Shown here in pieces: positions 19,013 through 28,318 of a stretch of DNA of 64,000 nucleotides. Numbering within the stretch: the stretch's first letter is position 1; each line of letters begins with the position of its first letter. The stretch covers positions 868,001 through 932,000 of the forward strand of contig QNGA01000001.1 of NCBI GenBank assembly GCA_003298465.1, read 5' to 3'. The notes under the pieces were generated by a model, which did not search any database, was not told the DNA's origin, and saw only the letters and a list, made by a program, of their open reading frames with translations. This stretch comes from a halophilic archaeon (GTDB taxonomy: Archaea > Halobacteriota > Halobacteria > Halobacteriales > Haladaptataceae). Both the position numbers and the translations under genes were made by a program.

Positions 19013-19891
19013 TCAGCGAAGCGTCGCTTCGAGGCGGTCGACGAGCGCCTCGTTGCCGAGGTGGACCGGCACGCGCTGGTGGAGGTCCGTCGGTTCGACG
19101 TCGAGGAGCGACCGTTCGCCGTCGGAGGACCGACCGCCGGCGCTCTCGACGACGTACGCCATCGGGTTCGCCTCGAACTGGAGGCGGAGTTTCCCCTCGG
19201 GGCGGGACGCCAGACCGGGGTAGGCGAACACGCCGCCGTACGTCATCACCTGGTTCACGTCGCCGATCATCGCTCCGCCGTACCGGAGCTTCAGTTCGTC
19301 CTCTATCTCGCGGGCGTACTCGGTGAACGCGTCGGTCCAGTTCGGCACGCGCCCGCCGAAGCCGTAGACGACCGGGTCGTCCGGGAGCGCGAGGTCCTCC
19401 TCGACCGCGCGACGGTCGCCCGGCCCGCGTCGCTCCGAGGCGCTCCCGGCCTCGCCGCTCTCCACGACGTACTCCGTCACCTCGCCGTCGCGGGCGACCA
19501 TCATCGTCGTGAGGGGACCGTAGAGGACGTAGCCCGCCGCGACGAGGTCCCGGCCCGACGCGGGCAGGGACGCGTCGTAGACGCCGACGATGGTCCCCAT
19601 CGAGTTGTTCGACTCGACGTTCGAGGAGCCGTCGAGGGGGTCGATGGCCACCGACAGCCCCGTCCCGCAGTCGACGACCGACTCGCGCTCCTCGCTGGCG
19701 AACTCGCCGACGCCCTCGATGGCGGTGAGTCGCTCTTCGAGGAGGTCGTCGGCCCACACGTCCGCCGCGAGCTGGGTCTCGCCGCTGGGGTTCTCCTCGT
19801 CGGCCTTCCGGCGGCGACCCGCCAGCCCGCCCCGAATCTCCGGCGCGGCGGCCGCGACAACCTCGAATATCTCGTCGACTGCGTCCATCAT
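19013..19891 (-). CDS. fbp: Fructose-1,6-bisphosphatase, class I
   Basis: A protein of about 291-292 residues with the metal-binding motif AIDPLDGSSN and the class I C-terminal region. It dephosphorylates fructose-1,6-bisphosphate in gluconeogenesis. Two adjacent ATG codons exist. The one at 19891 overlaps the aldolase stop by four bases (ATGA); the next, at 19888, differs by one residue. The tight coupling to the aldolase gene puts two consecutive gluconeogenic steps in one operon. Confidence 0.93.
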   Translation of the reverse strand: MMDAVDEIFEVVAAAAPEIRGGLAGRRRKADEENPSGETQLAADVWADDLLEERLTAIEGVGEFASEERESVVDCGTGLSVAIDPLDGSSNVESNNSMGTIVGVYDASLPASGRDLVAAGYVLYGPLTTMMVARDGEVTEYVVESGEAGSASERRGPGDRRAVEEDLALPDDPVVYGFGGRVPNWTDAFTEYAREIEDELKLRYGGAMIGDVNQVMTYGGVFAYPGLASRPEGKLRLQFEANPMAYVVESAGGRSSDGERSLLDVEPTDLHQRVPVHLGNEALVDRLEATLR

Positions 19892-20679
19892 TCGAGGGCT
19901 TCGTCGGTCGTCGCGCCCTCGAAGATGACCTGTTCGAGCGCGTCGAGGATGCGCTCGGGGTCGTCGCGCTGCCAGACGTTGCGTCCGACCGCGAGTCCGG
20001 AGCCGCCGGCGTTCATCACGGCCTCGACGCTGGAGAGGAAGTCGTAGTCGCTGACCTTCGACCCGCCGCTCATGACGACCTTCGTGTCGGCGGCGGACTT
20101 GACCGCCCACTCCATCTCCTCGGGACTACCCGGGTACTTCACCTTCGCGATGTCCGCACCGAGTTCGTGAGCGATGCGGGTACCGTAGGCGATGACGCTC
20201 TCTTTCGTGTCGTTCTTCAGCCCCTGACCGCGCGGGTACGACCACATGACGACCGGCAGGTCGTACTCGCGGTGGGCGCGCTCCTGGACGTCCCGGAACT
20301 CCTCGTACATCTCCGGCTCCCGGTTCGAACCGGAGTAGACGGTGTAGCCGACGGCGTCCGCGCCGAGTTCCGCGGCGTAGTCCACCGTCCAGTTCTGCGG
20401 CGAGTACGGCTCGCCCATCCACAGGTTGCTCGTGCCGTTCAGCTTGGCGAGCAGGGAGACGTCGTCGTCGTAGGAGGGGTAGTACGTCTCCGCGACGCCC
20501 TTCTGGACGGCCAGCGACGTGACCGCGTCGTGGGTGGCGATGTCGAAGACCGTCTCCGGGTCGAGCGTGTCGGGGACGGAACTGAAGTCGGCCGACGGTC
20601 CGTGCTCCAGTCCGTGGTCCATGGCGAGGATAAGTGACTTGCCGTCGCGCGTTACTGGCGAGTCAGTCAGCGGTATCAT
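19888..20679 (-). CDS. fba: Class I fructose-bisphosphate aldolase, archaeal type
   Basis: A 263-residue DeoC/LacD-fold aldolase of the archaeal type. The Schiff-base Lys is 179 or 181 in AKVKYPG, and the phosphate site is near MSGGSK and GGSGLAVGRN. It makes fructose-1,6-bisphosphate from dihydroxyacetone phosphate and glyceraldehyde-3-phosphate. The ATG at 20679 is about 27 bases after CATATATTT, so translation is leaderless. It is translationally coupled to fbp downstream. Confidence 0.93.
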   Translation of the reverse strand: MIPLTDSPVTRDGKSLILAMDHGLEHGPSADFSSVPDTLDPETVFDIATHDAVTSLAVQKGVAETYYPSYDDDVSLLAKLNGTSNLWMGEPYSPQNWTVDYAAELGADAVGYTVYSGSNREPEMYEEFRDVQERAHREYDLPVVMWSYPRGQGLKNDTKESVIAYGTRIAHELGADIAKVKYPGSPEEMEWAVKSAADTKVVMSGGSKVSDYDFLSSVEAVMNAGGSGLAVGRNVWQRDDPERILDALEQVIFEGATTDEALE

Positions 20680-20797
20680 CGTCGGAAACTGCGGCGACGA
20701 AATATATGAATGTGGTGGTCCGCCGGAGACGATACCACCGCTACGCGGAGTCTCGGAATCTCTACTGGCGGATATCGGAACTACGAAAGTAGTAAAC

Positions 20798-21499
20798 TTA
20801 CAGCAGTTCCCGGGCGGCGTCGCGCCACGCCGTCACGGCCTCGCGGTCGAGGCCGAGCGAGTCGGCGACCCGCTCGGGGTTCGCGGTCGCCAGACTCCGG
20901 ACCGACGTGATGCCGGCCTCGGCGAGTTCCGCTGCCTCGGCGTCCCCGACGCCGGACACGTCGGTCACGGGGTCGGGCTTGCTCCGCTCGCGCCACGCCG
21001 CCTCGGCCTGCTCGGCGTCCCCGCTGCCGTCCGTCGTCGCGGTACCGGCCTCCCCCCGGTCGGCCGAACCGGCCGACGCGACCCAGGCGCGCTCGTCGTC
21101 CTCGTCGTCGGTCGTCGCGACGTCCGCGTCCTCCCAGTCGCCCGAACTGGCCGCGACCCAGGCGCGTTCGCCGTCCCGGAGCCCTCGAACCTGGTCGGAG
21201 CGGTGTTCGAGGTCGTCGCCGCTGCTCTCGAACGACCACGACAGCGAGTGCTCGCGGCGCAGGCGCGCGGCGACGCCGGGGTTGACGCCCGCCTCGGTCA
21301 GCATCTCGTAGGACACGTCGCGGGCCGGAATCGCCGCCGCGTCGAACGGCGCGTCCGCCAGCGTCGAGGCCGTCGCCGGACCGACGAACTTCACGTCGGT
21401 CGGGTCGGTCACGGTCGCCTCGCTCTCGGCCGACTCGTCGGGCGCGTCGCTCTCCCCCGCGGCGTCGTCGGTCTCCCCGTTCGTGTCGTTTTCCGTCAC
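20798..21499 (-). CDS. Helix-hairpin-helix protein with internal Trp repeats
   Basis: A 233-residue very acidic protein. Two helix-hairpin-helix-like segments are seen: VKFVGPATASTLADA (near residue 40) and the C-terminal DVSGVGDAEAAELAEAGI, SVRSLATANPERVADSLG. Between them a low-complexity region carries ERAWVAAS and ERAWVASA, two copies of a short Trp motif about 29 residues apart. It probably binds DNA or protein; its role is unknown. A GTG at 21499 is the chosen start because upstream in-frame sequence lacks domain signal. Confidence 0.7.
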   Translation of the reverse strand: MTENDTNGETDDAAGESDAPDESAESEATVTDPTDVKFVGPATASTLADAPFDAAAIPARDVSYEMLTEAGVNPGVAARLRREHSLSWSFESSGDDLEHRSDQVRGLRDGERAWVAASSGDWEDADVATTDDEDDERAWVASAGSADRGEAGTATTDGSGDAEQAEAAWRERSKPDPVTDVSGVGDAEAAELAEAGITSVRSLATANPERVADSLGLDREAVTAWRDAARELL

Positions 21500-21717
21500 G
21501 GCCGTCCCAACTCGTTTCCGAGTCACACTATCGGTTCTTGAATGTTTCGACGGAACGGTAGGTCGGACGGGGTCGGCGACCGGAGCGCCGGAGACGACCG
21601 TCCGGGGCCTCCCGGCAGCGTCCGAGCCGGCGACGTGACTCGGGGACGACACTCGTCCGGCACCGTCCGCCGAAACGTTCCGCTACGCTTACAACCGTGC
21701 CGGAAGCAGTTCCGCCC

Positions 21718-22578
21718 ATGCGCGACCTCGAAACCATCGACACCGTCGGCGTGGTCGGAGCGGGCACCATGGGCAGCAGCATCGCACAGGTGGCCGCGAC
21801 GAGCGGCTACGACGTCGTCATGCGCGACGTGAAAGAGGAGTTCGTCGAGAACGGCTTCGACACCATCGAGTCGAGCCTCGACCGGTTCGTCTCCAAGGAG
21901 AAGATGGACCGGTCGACGGCGGACGCGGTGACCGAGCGCATCGCGGGCACCACCGACCTCGACGACCTCGCGGACTGCGACTTCGTCGTCGAGGCCGCCG
22001 TCGAGGACATGGACGTCAAGCGGGACGTCTTCGCGGACCTCGACGCGGTCGTCGACGACGACGTGGCGCTGGCGACCAACACCAGCACGCTCTCCATCAC
22101 GACCATCGCCAGCGCGACCGACCGCGAGGAGGAGGTCGTCGGCCTGCACTTCATGAACCCCGTCCCCGTGATGAAGGGCGTCGAGGTCGTCGTCGGCGAG
22201 AAGACCGACCGCGCAGTCGTCGACTTCGCCCACGAGTTCGCCGAGGAACTGGGCAAGGAGACCTGGGAGTCCGACGACAAACCCGGATTCGTCACGAACC
22301 GCATCCTGATGCCGTGGATAAACGAGGGCATCCGGGCCTACGACGAGGGCGTCGCCGACAAGGAGGACATCGACACGGGCATGAAACTCGGCACGAACGT
22401 CCCGATGGGACCGCTCGAACTCGCCGACCACATCGGCCTGGACATCTGCCTCGACGCCAGCCGAACGCTCCACGAGGAGCTGGGCGACCGGTACAAGCCC
22501 GCCTACCTCCTCAAGCGCAAGGTCGACGCGGGCGACCTCGGGAAGAAGACCGGCGAAGGGTTCTACGAGTACGACTGA
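21718..22578 (+). CDS. 3-hydroxyacyl-CoA dehydrogenase
   Basis: A 286-residue short form with the NAD-binding GAGTMG at residues 14-19, the catalytic region [15 protein letters not shown] and the C-terminal dimer domain ending [10 protein letters not shown]. It oxidises 3-hydroxyacyl-CoA to 3-ketoacyl-CoA, either in beta-oxidation or in butyrate/PHA-type pathways. The ATG at 21718 is 27 bases after a GCTTACAA box; an earlier GTG at 21697 is less likely. The same N-terminal domain recurs in the fusion at 43111-45078. Confidence 0.93.
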   Translation: MRDLETIDTVGVVGAGTMGSSIAQVAATSGYDVVMRDVKEEFVENGFDTIESSLDRFVSKEKMDRSTADAVTERIAGTTDLDDLADCDFVVEAAVEDMDVKRDVFADLDAVVDDDVALATNTSTLSITTIASATDREEEVVGLHFMNPVPVMKGVEVVVGEKTDRAVVDFAHEFAEELGKETWESDDKPGFVTNRILMPWINEGIRAYDEGVADKEDIDTGMKLGTNVPMGPLELADHIGLDICLDASRTLHEELGDRYKPAYLLKRKVDAGDLGKKTGEGFYEYD

Positions 22579-22591
22579 CGGCGGTTCGGCG

Positions 22592-24394
22592 CTACTTCTC
22601 CTCGACGTGCCGGACGCTGACGGCGATGCCGCGCGTGCTCTCGCTCATCTCCGGCCCGGTCATCGACGCGCGGCCGACGGCGAACGCCTTCGGCCCCTCG
22701 ACGACGACCTCGTCGCCGACCCGGACGTCCTCGTCGGCGTCGACGACGCCGGGCGCGAGCACGCTGCCGTGCGGGGCGAAGGCGTCTATCTCGACGCGCT
22801 TCGTGGGGGCGTCGCTGTCCACCCAGCGGCGCGCGCCCGCGAGCGTCAGCGAGAGGACGCCGTACTGGGGCACCATCGCGGCGAGTTGCTCGCCGTCGTC
22901 GTCGTGAACCCGGAGTTTCGGGTAGCGACTCTGCATGGTGATGGACTCGAACAGGTCGTCGCCGGCGCGTTCGCCGAACTGGTAGTCGGCGATGGCGCGG
23001 ACGGTGTTGTGCTGGCGCTCGCGCTTGCCGTACTTCAGTTCGTCCGACAGCGCCGACGAGAGGTTGGCCAGCGACTCCGTCGTGGTCGGGTGGTCCTCGA
23101 CGGTGTACTCGAAGTCGAGGTCGAGCGCGGCCTCCACCTGCTCGCAGACGTCGCGGTACCCCTCGTCGGGGACGTGCGCGATGACCCGGGGGTAGTCGTT
23201 GCGTTCGAGGTAGCGCCGGAGCACCCTCGCGACGAACTCCTTCTCCTCGGCGCTCCACCGCCCCGTCACGGCCGAGTCGTAGTGCTGGGCCGGGTAGGTG
23301 AGTTCGAGTTCCTGCGGGACGACGCCGATGGGGCTGGTCATCGACACCTTGTGCCCCCGGAACTGGACGGCGTCGTGGTACTGGCCGTGGCTCTGGGACT
23401 CGCTGTACGGCTTCTTCGCGGAGCACGGCACCAGCACGAGGGGGTTCGAGAACCGGTTGCGATACCGGGAGGTCACGCGGTCCGCGAACCGCTGTATCTC
23501 GACGCGGCGGAGGCTGTCCTCGGTCGTCGCGGCGAGTTCGGCGTCGCGCACGACCGGCGTGCGCTGCTCGACGTACGTCCACTGCTGGTCGAACTCGCGG
23601 AACGCCGCCGTGAGCCACTGGTCGTGGCGGGCCTGCCCCTCCACGTAGTCCCGGAGCCGCCCCGCCCGGACGCGTTCGCGGACGACCGCCAGTTCCGCCC
23701 GGAGCACGTTCACGTTGTGCTCGACGCAGTCCTCGCGGTCGAACTCCGAGACGGATTGCCGGCACGCGGGACACGCGCACGGAAGTTCGTCGAGGCTATC
23801 GAGGTAGTGGCGACCCTCGGTGGTGAGATAGATTCCCTGGGTGCCGGCGACGACCGCGCGGTCGGCGTCGACGAGGTCGACCCCGGCGTAGACCAGCGTG
23901 GCGACGTTCCGCGGCGTGGCGACCCCCGGCAGGAGCAGCGCGCTGTCGGCCGGAATCGCCGACCGCGTCTCGACGACGGCGTCCCGGAACCCCGCGCCGT
24001 GCCCGACGAACCCCTGCGCGCCCGAGAGGACGTAGCCGTCCGCACCGTAGTCGTCGGCCGTCTCGGGCGCGACGACGACCGCGTTCGGGTAGTCGACCTC
24101 GGGGTACTCGACCGCGAACGACTCCATCACCTCGTCGGCGGTCCCGCCGGGGAACGCGCGGTGCGGGAGGACGGTCAGTTTCGACTCGTCGCCCTCGGGA
24201 AGGTCGCGCTCGGCGGGCCAGAGGCTGCCGGCGTCCTCCAGCACGGCCGTCCCGCGGCGTCCGCCGCTCGCCCCGTCGGCGGAGCGGCGGTCCGCTCGCT
24301 CCACGAGGGACGGCGTCGTCAGCGACTCCGCGAGGCGGAGTTCCCCGATGCGGGCCGCCCCGTCCCGCTTGTGGACCTCGAAGTACTCGGTCAT
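22592..24394 (-). CDS. arcS: Archaeosine synthase subunit alpha ArcS
   Basis: A 600-residue TGT-related protein. The N-terminal two thirds keep the TGT barrel but are degenerate, and CACPAC is a probable zinc site near residue 210. The central PCSAKKPYSESQSH motif is the ArcS signature. The C-terminal about 80 residues are a PUA domain (VEIDAFAPHGSVLAPGVVDADE). ArcS turns preQ0-modified tRNA position 15 into archaeosine. Its stop is 13 bases from the end of the convergent dehydrogenase gene. Confidence 0.93.
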   Translation of the reverse strand: MTEYFEVHKRDGAARIGELRLAESLTTPSLVERADRRSADGASGGRRGTAVLEDAGSLWPAERDLPEGDESKLTVLPHRAFPGGTADEVMESFAVEYPEVDYPNAVVVAPETADDYGADGYVLSGAQGFVGHGAGFRDAVVETRSAIPADSALLLPGVATPRNVATLVYAGVDLVDADRAVVAGTQGIYLTTEGRHYLDSLDELPCACPACRQSVSEFDREDCVEHNVNVLRAELAVVRERVRAGRLRDYVEGQARHDQWLTAAFREFDQQWTYVEQRTPVVRDAELAATTEDSLRRVEIQRFADRVTSRYRNRFSNPLVLVPCSAKKPYSESQSHGQYHDAVQFRGHKVSMTSPIGVVPQELELTYPAQHYDSAVTGRWSAEEKEFVARVLRRYLERNDYPRVIAHVPDEGYRDVCEQVEAALDLDFEYTVEDHPTTTESLANLSSALSDELKYGKRERQHNTVRAIADYQFGERAGDDLFESITMQSRYPKLRVHDDDGEQLAAMVPQYGVLSLTLAGARRWVDSDAPTKRVEIDAFAPHGSVLAPGVVDADEDVRVGDEVVVEGPKAFAVGRASMTGPEMSESTRGIAVSVRHVEEK

Positions 24395-24448
24395 GACTCC
24401 CGTTCGGGGGGCGAGCGCCAACTATCTTGCGAGACGCGACCGCCGCGG

Positions 24449-24940
24449 TCACGCCGTCGTGCGCCCGAGCACCCACGCGACGACCGCCAGCGTCACGCCG
24501 ACGGCGAACAGGAGGTAGTTCGTCGTCCGGTCGCTGGCCAGGACGAGGTCGAAGGTGAACCGCCGGTCGGAGAACGGCCAGAACGGTCGCACGCCCATCG
24601 GGTTGATCACGTCCGCGACGAGGTGGGCGACGACCGCCAGCACGCCGACGGCGAAGCCCAGTCCCGACAGCCGCAGGACGGCGACCGGTCCGGCCTCGAA
24701 CCCGAACGGGACCGCCGCTGCCGCGGCGAGCACGCCGACCGCGAGCGCGAAGACGAGCGAGTGCGTCGGCCCGCGATGGCGCAGTCGGTCGGTCTTGCCG
24801 TCGAGGTCCGGAAGGTTCGTCAGCGCGAGCGTGGCGAGACCCCCGGCGAGCGCGAGGGTCGACTCGCCGGCGGCGACGAGTGCGAAGCCCAGCGGCGCGT
24901 ACAGCGCCAGCGCCACGCCGTAATGGCCCGGCCGGTGCAT
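24449..24940 (-). CDS. YdjM/YbcI-type membrane metal-dependent hydrolase (DUF457)
   Basis: A 163-residue membrane protein with four hydrophobic segments. It has conserved polar motifs on one side: HRPGHYG at the start, PDLDGKTDRLRHRGPTHS, and HLVADVINPMG with FWPFSDRRF. These His/Asp clusters define the YdjM/YbcI (LexA-regulated in E. coli) family, whose substrates are unclear. It lies 54 bases upstream of arcS. Confidence 0.82.
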   Translation of the reverse strand: MHRPGHYGVALALYAPLGFALVAAGESTLALAGGLATLALTNLPDLDGKTDRLRHRGPTHSLVFALAVGVLAAAAAVPFGFEAGPVAVLRLSGLGFAVGVLAVVAHLVADVINPMGVRPFWPFSDRRFTFDLVLASDRTTNYLLFAVGVTLAVVAWVLGRTTA

Positions 24941-25039
24941 GCCCGGTGATTACGTTCCAGGGGGAAAACTGTCGTGGTCGATTTCGCCCCGGGAGAATCG
25001 GACAGAAACCGGTTTCAGCGTGCCGGTCCTCTCTCGTCC

Positions 25040-25747
25040 ATGGACGGACGAACTGCAGTCGTGACCGGTGGCACCCGGGGCATCGGCGAGGCAGTCGCGG
25101 CGGCGTTCGCGGACGACGGCGCTCGCGTTGTCGTCTGCGGACGTCACGGCGACAGCGTCGAGGAGACCGTCGCAGCCATCGAGGACGCCGGCGGCGACGC
25201 GCGCGGCCTCCGGGCCGACGTGCGCGACGAGTTCGACCTGGAGCGCCTGATGGAGACGGCGGCGCGGTTCGGCGGCGACGGCATCGACGCGGTCGTCGCG
25301 TGCGCCGGCGTCTATCACGGCACGCCCGGCGAGACGCCGCTCGCCGAGGAGTCCTACTCGGCGTTCGACGACACGATGCGGACGAACGCCCGCGGCGCGT
25401 ACGCGACCGTCCGCGAGGCGCTTCCGCACCTGAACGACGGTGCGCGCGTGCTCGTGCCGACGGGCGCCGTCGGTCGCGAGTCGCGGCCCGGCTACGGTTC
25501 CTACGCCGTCTCGAAAGCCGCCGCGGAGGCGCTGGTCCGCGGGTTCGCGGCAGAAGTCGACGCGACCGTCGCCGGGGTGGACCCGGGCGTCGTCGCGACG
25601 GAGATGATGGGCGAGAAGGGCGAGGGAGGGCGGAGCCCCGAGGACGTCGCCGGACTCTTCCGCTGGGCGGCGACCGAGGCTCCCGCCGAGGAGGTCGACG
25701 GCGCGGTCGTCGGCCTGAAGGAGTGGCGGCAGGCGACGCGGACCTGA
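25040..25747 (+). CDS. SDR family oxidoreductase with altered catalytic Ser
   Basis: A 235-residue Rossmann short-chain dehydrogenase with cofactor motif TGGTRGIG (9-16) and YxxxK at Tyr155/Lys159. The expected catalytic Ser about 13 residues before Tyr is absent; the position reads Thr141-Gly142. Thr can sometimes replace Ser, so activity is possible but uncertain. Substrate unknown. The ATG at 25040 follows a 66-base upstream in-frame stretch that lacks domain similarity. Confidence 0.8.
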   Translation: MDGRTAVVTGGTRGIGEAVAAAFADDGARVVVCGRHGDSVEETVAAIEDAGGDARGLRADVRDEFDLERLMETAARFGGDGIDAVVACAGVYHGTPGETPLAEESYSAFDDTMRTNARGAYATVREALPHLNDGARVLVPTGAVGRESRPGYGSYAVSKAAAEALVRGFAAEVDATVAGVDPGVVATEMMGEKGEGGRSPEDVAGLFRWAATEAPAEEVDGAVVGLKEWRQATRT

Positions 25748-25753
25748 CGGCCC

Positions 25754-26152
25754 CTACTGGCCGGTCGTGACCTCGTCCGGGCGGATGCGTAGCAGGAGTC
25801 TGGGGCCGGACTCCTCGCCGAGCCGCGGATACTCCTCGACGTCCATGTACCGACGGGCGAGTCGGTTGACGTGCTCGACCGCGCCGTCCTCGGTCGCCGT
25901 GACGACCTCCCCCCGCACCGCGAGGAACCGGTTCGGGTCGTCGGGGTCGACGAGCGAGAGGGCGACGCGGCGGTCCTGGCGGACGTTGCGCTCCTTTCGC
26001 GTCCCGCGAACGGTGTTGATCAGCAGGTGGTCGTCGTCCCGGTCGACCCAGACGGGGACGACGTGGGGCGCGCCGTCGGGCAGGACGGTCGCGAAGTGCG
26101 CCAGCGTCTCCCGCTCGAACAGGTCGTCGTACCGGTCCGGAATCGTCGTCAT
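25754..26152 (-). CDS. PPOX-class flavin/F420-dependent oxidoreductase
   Basis: A 132-residue split-barrel protein: AHFATVLPDGAPHVVPVWVDRDDD, then RKERNVRQDRRVALSLVDP. This is the pyridoxamine-5'-phosphate-oxidase-like family, which uses FMN or deazaflavin F420. Substrate unknown; F420 is made in haloarchaea. It is convergent with the SDR gene with 6 bases between stops. Confidence 0.85.
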   Translation of the reverse strand: MTTIPDRYDDLFERETLAHFATVLPDGAPHVVPVWVDRDDDHLLINTVRGTRKERNVRQDRRVALSLVDPDDPNRFLAVRGEVVTATEDGAVEHVNRLARRYMDVEEYPRLGEESGPRLLLRIRPDEVTTGQ

Positions 26153-26289
26153 GTTCGGGGTTCGTTAGTGACGGCACCGTCGTGCATAAGCCTGATTGCG
26201 GTGTGCTCTCCTCCCGGTGGGCCGGCCCCGCGCTCGGACTTCTCGACCGCTCGCTGCTCGGTGGGCGGCCCGAACAGCGTACGACCTCG

Positions 26290-27492
26290 TCAACCGAGTC
26301 GCCTGTCGACCGCCTGCGCGAATCCACGGCGGGCCTGACGAAGGATGGGGCCCGGGTCGTCGAGATGGAGGTAGTCGAAGTCGGGACGCTCGTAGCACGA
26401 CCGCAGAATCTCCCGGGTCGTCCCCGTCAGCGACGGCCCGTCGACGAGCGAGGAACTCTCGCGGACGATGCTCACCAGGTGTTCGAGTTCGCCGGCCAGG
26501 TAGTGAGTGCCGACCCCGACCTCGTACCCGGGGTCGACCAGTTCGGGGCGACCGGTCGTCTGCAGCCAGTACCAGAGCGGGAACGCCGCGCCAGCGCGCG
26601 TCGCACACGCGAGCGACTGCCACATGCGGGGGTTAAGTTCGATGGGTTTGAACTCGCCGGTGGCGGCGTCCTCGACGTACTCGATGCAGGCGAGTCCGTG
26701 CCAGTCGAGGCCGTCGAGCAGGGAGCGAGCCACCGATTCGAGTTCCGGGACGTCGACCGTCTCGCGGTAGACGCCGCCGCCGCCGGTGTACGAATCGCCC
26801 CGTATCTGTCGGTGCTGGAACGTCGCCAGCGGTTCGCCGTGGTCGTACAGCGCGCCGAACACGTACTCGTCCGCCCCGTCGACGTACTCCTGGACGATGG
26901 GCGTGTGGTTCATCTTCTCCCGAATCGCCGCGGCGTCGGGCGACTCGTTCGCCGGGACGTGTTTCACCAGCTTCGCGATGCTCGACTCGCCCGGGTCGAA
27001 CGAGTCGACGTACTCGTCGACGAGCAGGTTGTACCGGGACTTGACGATTCTGTCGGACTCCCAGTCGTCGGCCTCGTCGAGCAGTTCCGTCCGGGGTGCC
27101 GGAACGCCGGCGTCGTCCGCGGCGTCCATCAGCCGCTTCCTGTCGTGGGCGCGTCTCAGCGTCTCGAGCCGCGGAACGGCGAGGTCGACGTACCGGTCGA
27201 ACTCGTCGTAGTACTTCGAGAGGAGGTAGGGACCCTGGGGTCGGTGCGGAACGATGGTCCGGACGTCCGGGCGGGCGGCGAGTCCCAGCAGCGCGTCCCT
27301 GTACGCGCGGAGGTCGCGGGCGGGCGGAATCGTGACCACCTCGTCGCAGTACCGCGACGCGGTGACCGGGAGGGTTTCGTCCGCGACCGCGACGATGACG
27401 TGCACGTCCGCCTGCGCCAGCGACCGGACCGACGCGTACCCGTGCGGGTACCGCGACGCCGGAATCACGACCGCGTCTCGGTCGTCCGCCAT
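26290..27492 (-). CDS. ATP-grasp carboxylate-amine ligase family protein
   Basis: A 400-residue ATP-grasp protein. An N-terminal pre-ATP-grasp domain (VVIPASRYPHGYASVRSL) is followed by the ATP-binding region: KHVPANE, VQEYVDGADEYVFGALYD, and IEYVEDAATGEFKPIELNPRMW, where Glu and Asn are the usual magnesium ligands. It resembles CarB/PylC-like ligases that join a carboxylate to an amine. Product unknown. It starts one base after the stop of a 38-residue gene. Confidence 0.85.
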   Translation of the reverse strand: MADDRDAVVIPASRYPHGYASVRSLAQADVHVIVAVADETLPVTASRYCDEVVTIPPARDLRAYRDALLGLAARPDVRTIVPHRPQGPYLLSKYYDEFDRYVDLAVPRLETLRRAHDRKRLMDAADDAGVPAPRTELLDEADDWESDRIVKSRYNLLVDEYVDSFDPGESSIAKLVKHVPANESPDAAAIREKMNHTPIVQEYVDGADEYVFGALYDHGEPLATFQHRQIRGDSYTGGGGVYRETVDVPELESVARSLLDGLDWHGLACIEYVEDAATGEFKPIELNPRMWQSLACATRAGAAFPLWYWLQTTGRPELVDPGYEVGVGTHYLAGELEHLVSIVRESSSLVDGPSLTGTTREILRSCYERPDFDYLHLDDPGPILRQARRGFAQAVDRRLG

Positions 27493-27493
27493 C

Positions 27494-27610
27494 TCAGTTC
27501 CCGCTCCGTCGTTCGTTCGCCCGGGACGCCAGCACGGGCGTTCCCCGTCCGTCGTGAGCGCGCATCTGTCCGCGGTTCGGGTACGGCGTTCCTGGAGGGT
27601 CGTTCGCCAT
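27494..27610 (-). CDS. Putative 38-residue peptide gene leading the ATP-grasp operon
   Basis: A 38-residue reading frame, MANDPPGTPYPNRGQMRAHD followed by a basic tail with RGTPVLAS. Its TGA ends one base before the ATP-grasp ATG. A TATA-like AAATAAAAG lies about 30 bases before its ATG, so the ATP-grasp mRNA probably begins at this tiny gene. There is no hydrophobic segment. It could be a leader peptide or a small substrate for the ligase, or merely non-functional. Too short for composition tests. Confidence 0.4.
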   Translation of the reverse strand: MANDPPGTPYPNRGQMRAHDGRGTPVLASRANERRSGN

Positions 27611-27742
27611 CTCCGTAGTTACGTACACGTTCCCACTTTTATTTGTACGGGGTGCCGAGAATCCAGCGCCCCGGTCGGCGTTCGAGCAGGTCGACCGGGG
27701 TGCGACCCGGCCCCGCTTCACCGCGATGGGTGCTCGGTCGGA

Positions 27743-28234
27743 CTACTCGGTGCTCTCCTCCCCCGACCAGTAGTCCACGGCGTCCTCGCGTCGATAGTAC
27801 GCGTGATGCGTTCGCGTCTCGCGCCCGCCCGGCGGCGACCCGGCGAACACGCCGACCTTCTCCGAGTCGGGGTAGACGAGCACGTCCGGGTCGTTCATCG
27901 TCGAGACCATCAGGTACGTGAGCGGTTCGTCGGAGTCGTTGACGACCCGATGTGCGCCGGACTCGTCGGCGGGGAGAGCGACGTAGTCGCCCTCGGCGAG
28001 CGGGGTCGTCTCGCCGTCGAGTCGCAGCGCGCCCGTGCCGGCGAGGACGAACAGCGCCTCCTCGTTCCCCGTGTGGTAGTGGTACGGCCACGACCGTCGG
28101 CCCGGCGGGAGTTCGTACAGGCTACACCCCAGGTCGTCGCCGCCGGCGGCCTGGCTCAGCTGTTTCCGCCTGAAACGCGTCTCTCCACGTTCGAGCGTCG
28201 TCCACTCGACGTCGTCTGCGTTGACTCTCGCCAT
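27743..28234 (-). CDS. Single-domain cupin protein
   Basis: A 163-residue cupin. Motif 1 is HYHTGNEEALFVLAGTG (two His and a Glu as metal ligands) and motif 2 is AHRVVNDSDEPL with the fourth ligand His. Such proteins are dioxygenases, isomerases or sugar-binding proteins; the exact role is not readable. ATG 28234 was chosen over one four codons upstream because family members begin close to the barrel. Confidence 0.83.
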   Translation of the reverse strand: MARVNADDVEWTTLERGETRFRRKQLSQAAGGDDLGCSLYELPPGRRSWPYHYHTGNEEALFVLAGTGALRLDGETTPLAEGDYVALPADESGAHRVVNDSDEPLTYLMVSTMNDPDVLVYPDSEKVGVFAGSPPGGRETRTHHAYYRREDAVDYWSGEESTE

Positions 28235-28318
28235 AGCGACCGGCACGCCCGCGGTCCGTAAAGTGCTAGGGACCTGCGGAGTGCCGACGCGGAGGTCGGG
28301 CGTGGCGTCGGACGCGGG

